The notes under the pieces were generated by a model. It was not told the origin of the DNA, searched no databases, and saw only the letters and a program-made list of their open reading frames with translations. Below, in pieces: positions 26,789-35,205 of a stretch of 64,000 nucleotides of DNA; position 1 is the first letter of the stretch; each line of letters begins with the position of its first letter. Location of the stretch: NCBI RefSeq assembly GCF_015354615.1, contig NZ_JACAVQ010000007.1, positions 1 through 64,000 on the forward strand. Reading direction: 5' to 3'. The stretch is from Aliidiomarina indica (GTDB taxonomy: Bacteria > Pseudomonadota > Gammaproteobacteria > Enterobacterales > Alteromonadaceae). The translations under genes were made by a program, and so were the position numbers.

Positions 26789-28519
26789 TTAGCCGGTGAT
26801 TTTACGGATTAACGCGCGGCTAATTACCCTTATTTTATCTCGGGTTTCAAAGCGTTTTAAAGTGCTCTTCACTACCCCTTGGGTGAATCGCGTCCGTTTG
26901 CTGTAATCAATATGCACATCAACTAGCACTGTCTCGCCGTTGTCTGCTGCCTTTAAAGCGGCAGCAATGACTTGTTCACATGAGTCATTGCTGTTTAAAG
27001 CCATAAAACGACAATCGGTTGTTTCTGCAAGGGCCTTAATATTTAGCGGCTTTAATACCGTACAGGTTTTGCGGTTGTAAGGAATTTGCTGTGCCTGCGC
27101 GATCTGCGATAGTTCGCCGTCATTGAATACAAACACAACGCAACCCAACTCTAATTGGCTGGCAGTCGATAACTCTAATCCGGTCATCTTCAACGCGCCG
27201 TCGCCGACCACCCCGACAACCTGTCGATTGGGTTTGGCAAGTTTGGCGCCGATAACTGCAGGAATGCAGTAACCCATGGCATTAAAGTCACTTGGAGAAA
27301 TAAACTGACGAGGCCCGTGAACAGGCATGAGTTCGGCCATGAGAAAGGTATGATTTCCGTCATCAGCAACAATAATGGCATCGTCATTTAGCTGTCGTCG
27401 TAACTCATCGAAAAAGATACCGGGATTGACCCGATCACCGCTGTTGTAGTTTAACCACTCTTTTTTATAACTCGCCTTTGCGTGGGCGATATCTTTTCTA
27501 ATGTTGCTGCTATCGCGTGCATCCATCGATTCTTTCAGCGCGTTCAGGAGCAGCGGAACCGACTGCTTAGAGTCACCGCCCACGGCAATTTTCGCCGGGA
27601 AATTTGCGCTGAATACATCGGGGTTAATATCCAAATGAATAAGGTTATCTGGCACCGGCATACTGTAGCTTCCGGTCGGGATCTCGGCGAAGCGTGTACC
27701 AATGGCAAGTAGGCAATCGCAATCAGCAAAGGCTTGCGCTGCTGCAGGTACCGCGTAATCGCCAAAACCCATGCCTGTGTGTAGCGGGTGATTGCCCGGA
27801 AAGGCGCTAAGCCCTTGCAATGTAGTACATACCGGAGCGCCCAAGTATTCGGCTAACTCTATTAGTGCATTGCCTGCCGGAATTGCGCCCCAGCCCACAA
27901 ATATACCGGGCTTTTTGGCACTACTTAACAGCTGTGCCGCCTGTTTGAGCAAGGTTTTATCCACTTGCGGTGTAGCAGAATTGCGTTCAAAGGCAGGCAT
28001 GCCTTCAACGTCACCTAAAAAGTTACCAATATTGTAGGGCAGCTCCACAAAAACCGGACCAGGTTCTTGTGAGGTTGCGATGCGATAGGCTTCATAGATC
28101 GTTGGGATCACCTGAGCATGGCTCTCAATTCGGAACGTGGCTTTCGTGATGGGTGAGAGCAGGGTATGTTGGTCGATATCATGCAACTGGTATCTATGCC
28201 CACTTTGCGTATGAATTCCGCCCGAGATGATCAGCATTGGAATGCCGTCGAGGCCGGCTTCACCAATACCGCTTGCGGCGTGGGTAACGCCAGCTGCGGG
28301 CACAATGACCATAGTTCCAATGGTATCCCCCATGCGACTGACGGCGTCCGCCATAAACGCTCCACCGCCTTCGTGGGCGACAAGCACAGGATGGATTTGC
28401 TCAGAAGCATTTAGCTCATCATATAACTCGGTGTTATGCACCCCAGGGATACCAAAGGTATGTGTGATACCGAGCTGTTCAAGTGCATAACGTGCTAATG
28501 CAGCTCCTGATTTTTTCAT
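26789..28519 (-). CDS. Thiamine pyrophosphate-dependent enzyme (acetolactate synthase / 2-oxoacid decarboxylase-like)
   Basis: The 576 residues show the three domains of the acetohydroxyacid synthase superfamily. The catalytic Glu50 sits in AHEGGGAFMAD, the middle domain has FVGWGAIPAG, and the Mg-TPP site is VVGDGALKMTG. The start FGIPGVHNTELYDEL resembles AruI-like 2-oxoacid decarboxylases more than IlvB, and no small regulatory subunit gene is near, so biosynthesis of branched amino acids is unlikely. GGGAG lies 7-8 bases before the ATG. It follows the FAD dehydrogenase gene by 45 bases; the two probably act in one pathway, unknown to me. Confidence 0.82.
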   Translation of the reverse strand: MKKSGAALARYALEQLGITHTFGIPGVHNTELYDELNASEQIHPVLVAHEGGGAFMADAVSRMGDTIGTMVIVPAAGVTHAASGIGEAGLDGIPMLIISGGIHTQSGHRYQLHDIDQHTLLSPITKATFRIESHAQVIPTIYEAYRIATSQEPGPVFVELPYNIGNFLGDVEGMPAFERNSATPQVDKTLLKQAAQLLSSAKKPGIFVGWGAIPAGNALIELAEYLGAPVCTTLQGLSAFPGNHPLHTGMGFGDYAVPAAAQAFADCDCLLAIGTRFAEIPTGSYSMPVPDNLIHLDINPDVFSANFPAKIAVGGDSKQSVPLLLNALKESMDARDSSNIRKDIAHAKASYKKEWLNYNSGDRVNPGIFFDELRRQLNDDAIIVADDGNHTFLMAELMPVHGPRQFISPSDFNAMGYCIPAVIGAKLAKPNRQVVGVVGDGALKMTGLELSTASQLELGCVVFVFNDGELSQIAQAQQIPYNRKTCTVLKPLNIKALAETTDCRFMALNSNDSCEQVIAAALKAADNGETVLVDVHIDYSKRTRFTQGVVKSTLKRFETRDKIRVISRALIRKITG

Positions 28520-28564
28520 AAAACGTCTCCCACTGCGCTAACGCGCGTAGTATTCCTCGGCGAT

Positions 28565-30199
28565 TTATTCCGCCGCTGTTGTAATCGCCTTTATTGCCCG
28601 CCGGGCGTTAAAGATACAATTTGATAAAAACGTGCCCTCAAGGGAGCGAATTCCACTGATCCCACCGCCGCCAAATCCAGCCGCTTCACCTGCGGCGTAA
28701 AGACCAGAAATGGCAATGCCTTCCATGTTTAGCACCTGAGCGTTTAAATTCGTTTGCACGCCGCCCATACTTTTGCGGCTTATAATTCGTTCTCGAATCG
28801 CAATCAGCGGCCCCGCTTTAGGGTCGATAATTTTTTGAAATTTACATGTACGTAAGCGATCACTTCGCCACTGTCGAAGCTGCTGCAGGCGACGCAACTG
28901 ATCGTCATTCCAGAAGCTGGCGCCCAAATTAATTTGCTGATCGTAGTGGGCGATGTCGGCACGCATTTGCTTCGCATCAATAGTGAAGTTCGGTTCAAGC
29001 TTTTGCATTTTCTCGATCAGCTGGTCGAGTGTATCTGCCATAACCACATCAGGGCAGTGAGTGGTGAGCCAATGCACTAACTTATGGTTCCCTCGCAATG
29101 TTTGCCAAATTACCTTCAACATTTTCTTATCTCGAAAATGCGGGTTTTCATCCGTGCCGGAAATGGCAAGTTCCTTTGCTGCAATACGCCAGTTCATGAC
29201 TTGCCATGTAAATTGGCCCGGTTGCTGTCCTGTACGCTTGCACAGATCATGGGTGTCGAAGCCGGTGATCATCGGAGCCGGACCAATACGTGCCCCAATC
29301 GCATTAAACCAAAGCGCAGAGCGTGGAGGGATGAGACTCAAACCATGTTGAGGAAATTGGGGCTTGGGATGCGCTATTCCTGCTGCGTAATTCCACATGT
29401 ATCCTAGATTAATCACCTGACCGCCAATATCTGATACGGCGTTATGCATAGAACCGTCAGCGGCAGGAGAAACGCCATTCAGAATGTTGTTAGGACATGT
29501 CCCATAGATAGGATCCCAATGGCGACGCACCTGCTCTAAATTTCCGTTGATCCCGCCGGAACATACCAGAGTCGATTTTGCCTGAACGGAAAACGCCTTT
29601 TCTTCAGAGTTTAGGCCCACACAACCGGAAACATGACGGTTGGAGATGGCAAGAGACTCGACACGATGCTCAAATAGTAAGGTGAGGCGATCATTATTTG
29701 CATGGTTGCGCAGCTGCTGAATCAGGGTTTGCACGATGCCACGACCGCATCCCCATGCAATGTGATAGCGAGGGCGAGAGTTGCCGTCGCCATAGTTGCC
29801 GCGCTCTACCCATTGTACCGCTGGAAAAAAGCGTATCCCTTTGTGCTGTAACCAATCATATATTTCAGTTTTGCAATGATATGCATATTCGTGAGCCCAG
29901 CGTTTTCCCCAAATATCGTTGTCGCCGAACTGTGCGGCATTACACCAATCTTGAAAGAGCAGCTCAGGCGAATCTTCGATGCCGTTTTTGCGTTGCTCCG
30001 GAGTATTAATCAGCAGCATGCCGCCGAACGCTTGATTCGCTTGTCCACCAAAGGCATCTTCAGATTCTGCATCAACCAGAGTCACACGTAGGTTCGCATC
30101 TAAAGCTTCAATGGCCGCGGTGATCCCAGCAAGGCCACCTCCAATAATCAATACATCGGAGCTATAATGATGCGGGTTGCTTTGCGACGTTAATGGCAT
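28565..30199 (-). CDS. FAD-binding dehydrogenase, ketosteroid dehydrogenase/fumarate reductase flavoprotein-like
   Basis: The 544 residues have an N-terminal dinucleotide fold with GGGLAG (20-25), a capping domain, and the C-terminal FAD contact GLYAAGEAAGFGGGGISG. This is the FAD_binding_2 layout shared by fumarate reductase flavoproteins and 3-ketosteroid 1-dehydrogenases. No haem or signal sequence is seen, so it should be soluble or peripheral. The substrate is unknown. I start at ATG 30199, with GGAAA about six bases upstream; a GTG at 30211 is longer. It is first in a two-gene unit with the TPP enzyme and divergent from the SGNH hydrolase gene over 84 bases. Confidence 0.82.
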   Translation of the reverse strand: MPLTSQSNPHHYSSDVLIIGGGLAGITAAIEALDANLRVTLVDAESEDAFGGQANQAFGGMLLINTPEQRKNGIEDSPELLFQDWCNAAQFGDNDIWGKRWAHEYAYHCKTEIYDWLQHKGIRFFPAVQWVERGNYGDGNSRPRYHIAWGCGRGIVQTLIQQLRNHANNDRLTLLFEHRVESLAISNRHVSGCVGLNSEEKAFSVQAKSTLVCSGGINGNLEQVRRHWDPIYGTCPNNILNGVSPAADGSMHNAVSDIGGQVINLGYMWNYAAGIAHPKPQFPQHGLSLIPPRSALWFNAIGARIGPAPMITGFDTHDLCKRTGQQPGQFTWQVMNWRIAAKELAISGTDENPHFRDKKMLKVIWQTLRGNHKLVHWLTTHCPDVVMADTLDQLIEKMQKLEPNFTIDAKQMRADIAHYDQQINLGASFWNDDQLRRLQQLRQWRSDRLRTCKFQKIIDPKAGPLIAIRERIISRKSMGGVQTNLNAQVLNMEGIAISGLYAAGEAAGFGGGGISGIRSLEGTFLSNCIFNARRAIKAITTAAE

Positions 30200-30283
30200 T
30201 GAGGTTTCCACGTATATTTCTCGAAGTTTTTAGCCTAGATCAGGTATAGTTTTAACACTAATTCAACGGAATAACGACAATCC

Positions 30284-31006
30284 ATGCTGACATCTCTCGC
30301 GAAAATCATACTGGCGCCCGCATTATTGAAACAAGCGCGCTATGTGCGCACTAATACCCCGCGCCTGCCTGAACCTGAAGGTCCGCGTGAAGGCGTGATT
30401 GCCGGCAACGCAGAATCGAAACCGCTGAGGATATTAATTGTGGGGGATTCTGCCGGTGCTGGGGTGGGGGTTGCGACTCAAGAGCATGCGTTAAGCGGCC
30501 AGTTGTTAAGTTGTTTACAGCAAACGTTCCCAGGCCGAGCAATTCACTGGTGTTTGTGGGCAAAAAATGGCGATACGACGGCGATGGCGCTGATCAAGTT
30601 ACATATACGAGAAGCACGTGAGTTTGATGTAGTGGTGACATCGCTCGGGGTTAATGATGTTACTCGTAATATTTCTCCTTATCGATTTCGCCGCCAACAG
30701 CAGGCGTTAGTGGAATTATTAGCGAGTAAGTATGCGGCCAAGCACGTCATTCTTACTGCTGTGCCTCCCATGCATAGTTTTCCTGCGTTACCGCAACCAC
30801 TGCGCTGGTTTCTCGGGCGTCAGGCGGAACGCCTAACCCGTGAACTAGATACCGTTGCAGCGGTAAATGATCACTGCGAAGTGTTGCATGTCGCATTTCC
30901 ATTAGATCCCGAATTAATGGCAAGTGATGGTTTTCATCCGGGACAGAAGGGCTACCCACTCTGGGCAGACGCGATTGCCCGAAGAATTGCGGAGGCCAAA
31001 TTATGA
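30284..31006 (+). CDS. SGNH/GDSL-family hydrolase
   Basis: The 240 residues carry the blocks of the SGNH esterase family: block I GDSAGAG with nucleophile Ser56, block III SLGVND, and block V DGFHPG with the Asp-His pair. It probably cleaves an ester or acyl group, substrate unknown. The N-terminal hydrophobic segment (LAKIILAPALL) is short and may be a weak membrane anchor rather than a signal peptide. It overlaps the VOC gene by 4 bases (ATGA), so the two are coupled. It is transcribed away from the FAD/TPP operon. Confidence 0.88.
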   Translation: MLTSLAKIILAPALLKQARYVRTNTPRLPEPEGPREGVIAGNAESKPLRILIVGDSAGAGVGVATQEHALSGQLLSCLQQTFPGRAIHWCLWAKNGDTTAMALIKLHIREAREFDVVVTSLGVNDVTRNISPYRFRRQQQALVELLASKYAAKHVILTAVPPMHSFPALPQPLRWFLGRQAERLTRELDTVAAVNDHCEVLHVAFPLDPELMASDGFHPGQKGYPLWADAIARRIAEAKL

Positions 31007-31458
31007 GCGACCAGAATAAGCAAACGCCATCGTCTTTTAGTAGCCCATCGGTCAGTTTTATTACCTTGGGTGTCGATGATTTAGAACGCTCAGTGGCTTT
31101 TTACCGGGATGGTTTAGGTTTTAAAACAAAGGGTATTGTTGGCAAGGAGATTGAAAACGGCGCCGTGGCGTTCTTTCATTTGCAGCCAGGATTGCGTTTA
31201 GCACTTTGGCCGCGACAGAGCATTGCTTTTGAACATCAACTCAGCCTAGGCCCGCGCGATCCTGCGGGAATGATGTTGGCGCATAATGTAACGACCGCCA
31301 GCGAAGTGGATAGCCTTATCGCCTGCGCTCGCGCCGCAGGTGCACCAATTTTACGAGAGCCTAAGCCATTCCCGTGGGGCGGCTACGGGGGCGTATTTGC
31401 CGACCCCGATGAGCACCTGTGGGAAATTGTTTGGAATCCCGGTCTGTCCGAACTCTAG
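31003..31458 (+). CDS. VOC-family protein (glyoxalase/bleomycin-resistance-like)
   Basis: The 151 residues form the two beta-alpha-beta-beta-beta units of the vicinal oxygen chelate fold. They run from FITLGVDDLERSVAFYRDGLGF to GGYGGVFADPDEHLWEIVW, with a metal-ligand Glu in the last strand. The first half contains no clear His ligand, so metal binding is uncertain. Function cannot be told: lyase, dioxygenase and binding proteins share the fold. Its ATG overlaps the SGNH hydrolase stop. Confidence 0.85.
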   Translation: MSDQNKQTPSSFSSPSVSFITLGVDDLERSVAFYRDGLGFKTKGIVGKEIENGAVAFFHLQPGLRLALWPRQSIAFEHQLSLGPRDPAGMMLAHNVTTASEVDSLIACARAAGAPILREPKPFPWGGYGGVFADPDEHLWEIVWNPGLSEL

Positions 31459-31540
31459 ATCCTAACTATACTTCTCTGCGTAACGAGGCAACAGCGAGGT
31501 GAGCTTGCTGATCTGAAACGACATTGTGCGGAGAAATAAC

Positions 31541-32320
31541 ATGAAATTATTAAAATTATGGCTAGGTTTCATTGCCCTCAGCATGGTTAGCTGCGTTTTG
31601 CTGACGTCAGCAGCGCAGGCAGGCTTGGTAGGCGAGTCCTATGTCTATGAAATTGATGGTATCGAATACGAAGGGTACGTTGCCTACAATAGTCGGCTCG
31701 AGCAATCCTTGGGCACTGTAATGATCGTGCATGATTGGAGTGGCCCGGATGATTATGAGAAGGCCCGCGCCGATCAATTAGCTGCCTTAGGCTATACCGC
31801 ATTTGCCATCGATGTTTATGGGCGCGACCGGCAACCAACATCGGTTCAGGAGAATCAGCAGCGTGCGGCAGAGATGTATCAGAATCGAGAAGAATTTCGT
31901 AACAGACTGATGGCGGGTCTTGCTGAAATCGCGAATATTCCAGGAGGAACCGATAACGTTGTGGTGATCGGCTATTGCTTCGGTGGAGCGGCGGTACTCG
32001 AAATGGCCCGCGCTGGCGCGAAAGTACAAGGATTTGTGTCATTTCATGGCGGGTTATCACTTCCTGACGGACAAAATTATGCTGATGTGACGGCCCCTAT
32101 TCTAATTTTGCACGGCTCTGCAGATCCGGTAACGGGTTCGAAAATGGATGATCTTGCTGCTCTACTTGATGCGCTCAATGAAGCAGGCGTAAGCCATAAC
32201 GCCCATGTATATGGTGGTGCGCGTCATTCGTTTACAGTGCCGTGGAGTAGTGATTATCACTTAGATGCGGATCGCGCGAGCTGGCAGCAGTTTCAGCAGT
32301 TCTTAAAAGACACGCTTTAA
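31541..32320 (+). CDS. Dienelactone hydrolase family protein, exported
   Basis: The 259 residues begin with a signal peptide (cleavage near AQA|GLV, residue 27) followed by an alpha/beta hydrolase of the dienelactone hydrolase family. The triad is Cys146 in IGYCFGGAA, Asp195 in GSADP and His229 in GARHSF. Being exported, it is unlikely to act in aromatic catabolism; the family is broad. ATG 31541 has GGAGAA eight bases upstream. No operon partner is evident: 82 bases separate it from the VOC gene. Confidence 0.9.
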   Translation: MKLLKLWLGFIALSMVSCVLLTSAAQAGLVGESYVYEIDGIEYEGYVAYNSRLEQSLGTVMIVHDWSGPDDYEKARADQLAALGYTAFAIDVYGRDRQPTSVQENQQRAAEMYQNREEFRNRLMAGLAEIANIPGGTDNVVVIGYCFGGAAVLEMARAGAKVQGFVSFHGGLSLPDGQNYADVTAPILILHGSADPVTGSKMDDLAALLDALNEAGVSHNAHVYGGARHSFTVPWSSDYHLDADRASWQQFQQFLKDTL

Positions 32321-32424
32321 ACTGCGTCCTGTTATCAGTGGCCAAGGGGTGGTGCGTGCTTTATTAAAAGTATGGTATACACTAAATCGATTGGTTTTTC
32401 GGTTTTACTATTCGAGTGCTGTCG

Positions 32425-32886
32425 ATGAATACATTAGAGTTAAAAATCCCACCCCTATTGCTCGTTCTGATCTTTATCATCGACATGCTGATATTGCGTT
32501 GGTTATTCCCACGTCCAAGTTTTAGCTTTCCCTCACAGTTTGAGTTGAGTATCGGCTTGGTTGCACTGGGCTTTTTGCTTCCGCTGTTGGGCTTTCTACA
32601 GTTTCGTAAACACAACACGACGGTAAATCCGGTTCAACCGGAAGAATCTAGCCACTTAGTGCGTAGTGGTATTTATAAAATGACTCGTAATCCCATGTAT
32701 TTGGGTTTCTTTATAATTCTTTGTGGTGTGGCGGTGTACCTAGGCAATGTGGTGAGCTTGGTGATGTTGCCTTTGTTTATTTTGTATATGAACCGCTTCC
32801 AAATTATCCCAGAAGAGCGCATCTTAAGTGAGAAATTCGGCGAGGCGTTTACGCAATACATGAAGCAAGTTCGGCGCTGGATATAA
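32425..32886 (+). CDS. Isoprenylcysteine carboxyl methyltransferase-like membrane protein
   Basis: The 153 residues have about four membrane helices, and the C-terminal motif RSGIYKMTRNPMYLGFF followed by PEERILSEKFGEAFTQYMKQVRRW. This is the SAM-binding signature of the ICMT/PEMT superfamily of membrane methyltransferases. Bacterial members have varied or unknown substrates. I use ATG 32425; GTG 32416 is an alternative and neither has a strong binding site. It lies 45 bases before the lipoprotein gene. Confidence 0.82.
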   Translation: MNTLELKIPPLLLVLIFIIDMLILRWLFPRPSFSFPSQFELSIGLVALGFLLPLLGFLQFRKHNTTVNPVQPEESSHLVRSGIYKMTRNPMYLGFFIILCGVAVYLGNVVSLVMLPLFILYMNRFQIIPEERILSEKFGEAFTQYMKQVRRWI

Positions 32887-32931
32887 ACCTTGGTTAAAAC
32901 GATGGGTATGGTGAGAGAAAGGATACTTACA

Positions 32932-33402
32932 ATGAAAAAAATCGTGCTTTCTATAGCTTTTTTGGTGGTATTAAGTGGTTGCCAAAGTGTCGATACAGCA
33001 ACCTATCCGTCGCAGCAGGAAGGTGATTTCGAACAACAGCTATTTGCCGCCATGGCCGGAGCCCAAGGGGAGATTACCCCTGAGCTTTTAGCCGTTATTG
33101 AGCAGTATCCGTTAGGTAGCTTTGAGAACCCGGTGCGCGCTTATATGCCACGCGGACAACAGGAGTATTTATCACGGCTACGCTGCAGAGATGGAAGTCG
33201 CGTTTCTTTTCGCCGAACCGGAAATGTAGGTGACGGGCCTTATGGCTCTATAGTGGATGTGTATCAGGTGGCGTGCTTCGTAGACAATGAGCTTGAAGTC
33301 ACGGGCATATACATGGATATGTATCACAAAGATTATGTGGAATTGCGGGCTGTACCTAATTTCTTAGTGGTGCCCCCTCGCCCGCAAGTGAGTGACGATT
33401 AG
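32932..33402 (+). CDS. Hypothetical lipoprotein
   Basis: The 156-residue protein has a lipoprotein signal peptide ending in LSGC (Cys at about residue 18). The mature part, unknown to me, contains LGSFENPVRAYMPRGQQEYLSRLRC and RTGNVGDGPYGSIVDVYQVAC with two cysteines, and ends in a proline-rich tail. AAGGA stands 8 bases before ATG 32932. Its end overlaps the convergent YciI-like gene by 4 bases. It may be transcribed with the preceding methyltransferase-like gene. Confidence 0.8.
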   Translation: MKKIVLSIAFLVVLSGCQSVDTATYPSQQEGDFEQQLFAAMAGAQGEITPELLAVIEQYPLGSFENPVRAYMPRGQQEYLSRLRCRDGSRVSFRRTGNVGDGPYGSIVDVYQVACFVDNELEVTGIYMDMYHKDYVELRAVPNFLVVPPRPQVSDD

Positions 33403-33701
33403 TCCGTAAGTTTTACGGCTGCATCGGCGCCCACAACCGTTGTCCAAGGCCGGACTGTCCATGTGCCCACTAACCCATTCAGCACATAGGGGTCTGTTTC
33501 TGCAAAGGACTCAGCGACTCGACTGTTGTCACCTTGAAATAGTAAAACCGCCCCATCGACAGGCTCGGCAAGGGCGCCTCCGAGGACTAAATCACCCCGT
33601 TTAACCGCCGCACGGGCATGGGCAAGATGCGCATCGCGGAAGGCCTCGCGCTTTGCTACATAGTTATCTGCTAAGTCGGTATAGAAGAGTAAATAGTGCA
33701 T
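33399..33701 (-). CDS. YciI-like protein
   Basis: The 100 residues form a ferredoxin-like fold of the YciI/YCII family. Conserved features are YLLFYTDL at the start, RDAHLAHARAAVKRGDLVLGGAL with the His of the presumed active site, FAETDPYV and a final WTVRPW. The family is thought to include small enzymes, but the reaction is unknown. It is a single gene between the tRNA-Phe terminator and a convergent lipoprotein gene. Confidence 0.88.
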   Translation of the reverse strand: MHYLLFYTDLADNYVAKREAFRDAHLAHARAAVKRGDLVLGGALAEPVDGAVLLFQGDNSRVAESFAETDPYVLNGLVGTWTVRPWTTVVGADAAVKLTD

Positions 33702-33754
33702 TTGAACCTCTTACGTTAGATAAGATTATCGTACACACAAAGGTCGCAAATTTG

Positions 33755-33788
33755 AAAATAAAAAAGCCTGTCCGCAAGGACAGGCTTT
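33755..33788 (-). terminator. Rho-independent terminator of tRNA-Phe
   Basis: A perfect 11-bp stem (33763-33773 with 33778-33788, loop GCAA) ends on the minus strand in a run of T residues (TTTTTATTTTC). It starts 10 bases beyond the CCA end of the tRNA. Confidence 0.9.
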
Positions 33789-33797
33789 CTTTAATAA

Positions 33798-33873
33798 TGG
33801 TGCCCAGAGGCGGAATCGAACCACCGACACGGGGATTTTCAATCCCCTGCTCTACCGACTGAGCTATCTGGGC
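33798..33873 (-). tRNA. tRNA-Phe (GAA)
   Basis: On the minus strand the 76-base sequence starts GCCCAGA and ends TCTGGGCACCA. The cloverleaf is complete: acceptor stem 7 bp, D loop AGCTCAGTCGGTAGAGC, anticodon loop TTGAAAA giving anticodon GAA, T arm GGTTCGATTCC, and an encoded CCA. It is a single tRNA unit with its own promoter and terminator. Confidence 0.98.
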
Positions 33874-33901
33874 ATGCCGTGCATCTTTCGATGCGGGCGG
33901 T

Positions 33902-33930
33902 ATTAGACTCGTTTTAGCGGCTTCTGTCAA
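33902..33930 (-). promoter_or_regulatory. Sigma-70 promoter of tRNA-Phe
   Basis: On the minus strand, TTGACA (33930-33925, perfect -35) is followed after 17 bases by TCTAAT (33907-33902, -10) and a GC-rich stretch (ACCGCCCGC), as expected of a stable-RNA promoter under stringent control. A small hairpin (33881-33894, GCATC stem) lies in the leader just before the mature tRNA 5' end. Confidence 0.85.
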
Positions 33931-33933
33931 CCG

Positions 33934-35205
33934 CTATTCGCGAATCTGACCGGTTCCGGTAACCACAAATTTCTCTGTAGTAAGCGATTGTAGGCCCATG
34001 GGGCCGTAAGCATGAAGCTTTGAAGTAGAGATGCCAATCTCGGCCCCTAAACCTAACTGACCGCCATCAGAGAAGCGTGATGAGGTGTTCCACATGGTCA
34101 CAGCGGAGTCGATATCTGCAATAAAACGCCGCGCTGTCGTTTCATTTTCAGTACAGATAACATCCGTATGGCCACTAGAAAACGCATCCAAATGCTCGAC
34201 GGCATGGTCGTAATCGCGCACTGTGCGAACCGCTAGCTCAAGGGCTAAATATTCCACGCCAAATGCATCGTCAGCGATAACTTCAGCGCCGTCGAAATGC
34301 TCGATTGACCGTTCACAGGCATGAACTTTCACCTGCTTCTCGGCTAACGCTTTCGCAGTCATAGGCAAGAAGGTATCGGCGACATCTGCATGCACCAGTA
34401 ATCCTTCAAGGGCGTTACACACGCCGGTGCGCTGAGTTTTACCGTTGAGTAATAACTGTAACGCTTTATCTAAATCCGCGTCTTTATCCACGTACAAATG
34501 ACATACGCCTTTGTAATGTTGGATGACAGGGATTTTGCTGTTATCGCTCACGTAGTGGATTAAGCCTTCGCCGCCGCGAGGAATCACTAAGTCGATATGA
34601 TCGCTTTGCTTGAGAAGCTCTGCCATAAGATCACGGTCTGGGGTAGGAACAACCGTAATCACATCTTTGGGCAAACCGCTTGCTTCAATTGCGCTGTGCA
34701 TGGCTTCGGCAATGACTTTACTGGTGCCAATCGCTTCGCGTCCACAGCGTAAAATCACCGCATTACCTGACTTAAAGCATAAAGCGCCTGCATCGGCGGT
34801 AACATTGGGGCGTGCTTCATAAATCATGCAAATCACACCCAGAGGAATGCGCATTTTATCGACACGCATGCCATTGGGGCGTTCTTCAAGCAGATAGCTT
34901 TCGCCGACAGGATCGGGCAGGGCGATGATTTCTTCAATGGCGCTGGCCATGTCGTTGATACGTGCTTGATCAAGCGCCAAGCGATCCATCATGGCCGCAT
35001 CTAATCCTTTTGCTTCGCCGGCCCGTAAATCTTCGGCGTTGGCCAGTAAGATTGCGTCGGTGTGGGCGCGGATAGCATCGGCCATGCGTTGTAGTGCTTT
35101 ATTCTTATCCTCGGTGGATAAGGTGGCAATTGAGCGGGCCGCTTTGGCCGCGCGCTTTGCAATATCCTGAGCTAATTCGGTATTTGTATGCGATTGGTTA
35201 CTCAT
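33934..35205 (-). CDS. proA: Gamma-glutamyl phosphate reductase
   Basis: ProA reduces gamma-glutamyl phosphate to glutamate semialdehyde with NADPH, the second step of proline synthesis. The 423 residues belong to the aldehyde dehydrogenase superfamily, with the catalytic cysteine in RTGVCNALE, the conserved YEARPNVTADA and GNAVILRCGREA segments, and DSAVTMWNTSSRFSDGG near the end. The ATG overlaps the proB stop by 4 bases (ATGA), so the two are coupled, the order being proB then proA. Its end lies just beyond the tRNA-Phe promoter. Confidence 0.97.
   Translation of the reverse strand: MSNQSHTNTELAQDIAKRAAKAARSIATLSTEDKNKALQRMADAIRAHTDAILLANAEDLRAGEAKGLDAAMMDRLALDQARINDMASAIEEIIALPDPVGESYLLEERPNGMRVDKMRIPLGVICMIYEARPNVTADAGALCFKSGNAVILRCGREAIGTSKVIAEAMHSAIEASGLPKDVITVVPTPDRDLMAELLKQSDHIDLVIPRGGEGLIHYVSDNSKIPVIQHYKGVCHLYVDKDADLDKALQLLLNGKTQRTGVCNALEGLLVHADVADTFLPMTAKALAEKQVKVHACERSIEHFDGAEVIADDAFGVEYLALELAVRTVRDYDHAVEHLDAFSSGHTDVICTENETTARRFIADIDSAVTMWNTSSRFSDGGQLGLGAEIGISTSKLHAYGPMGLQSLTTEKFVVTGTGQIRE

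Noticed and set aside
24719..30199. A phage-defence island around the WYL regulator
   Set aside because: No nuclease, methylase, toxin-antitoxin or other defence gene lies nearby; the surrounding genes are metabolic.
31587..32060. 157-codon minus-strand frame opposite the dienelactone hydrolase gene
   Set aside because: The plus-strand protein has a signal peptide and full catalytic triad; the minus frame is Arg/His/Ser-rich and looks like a shadow.
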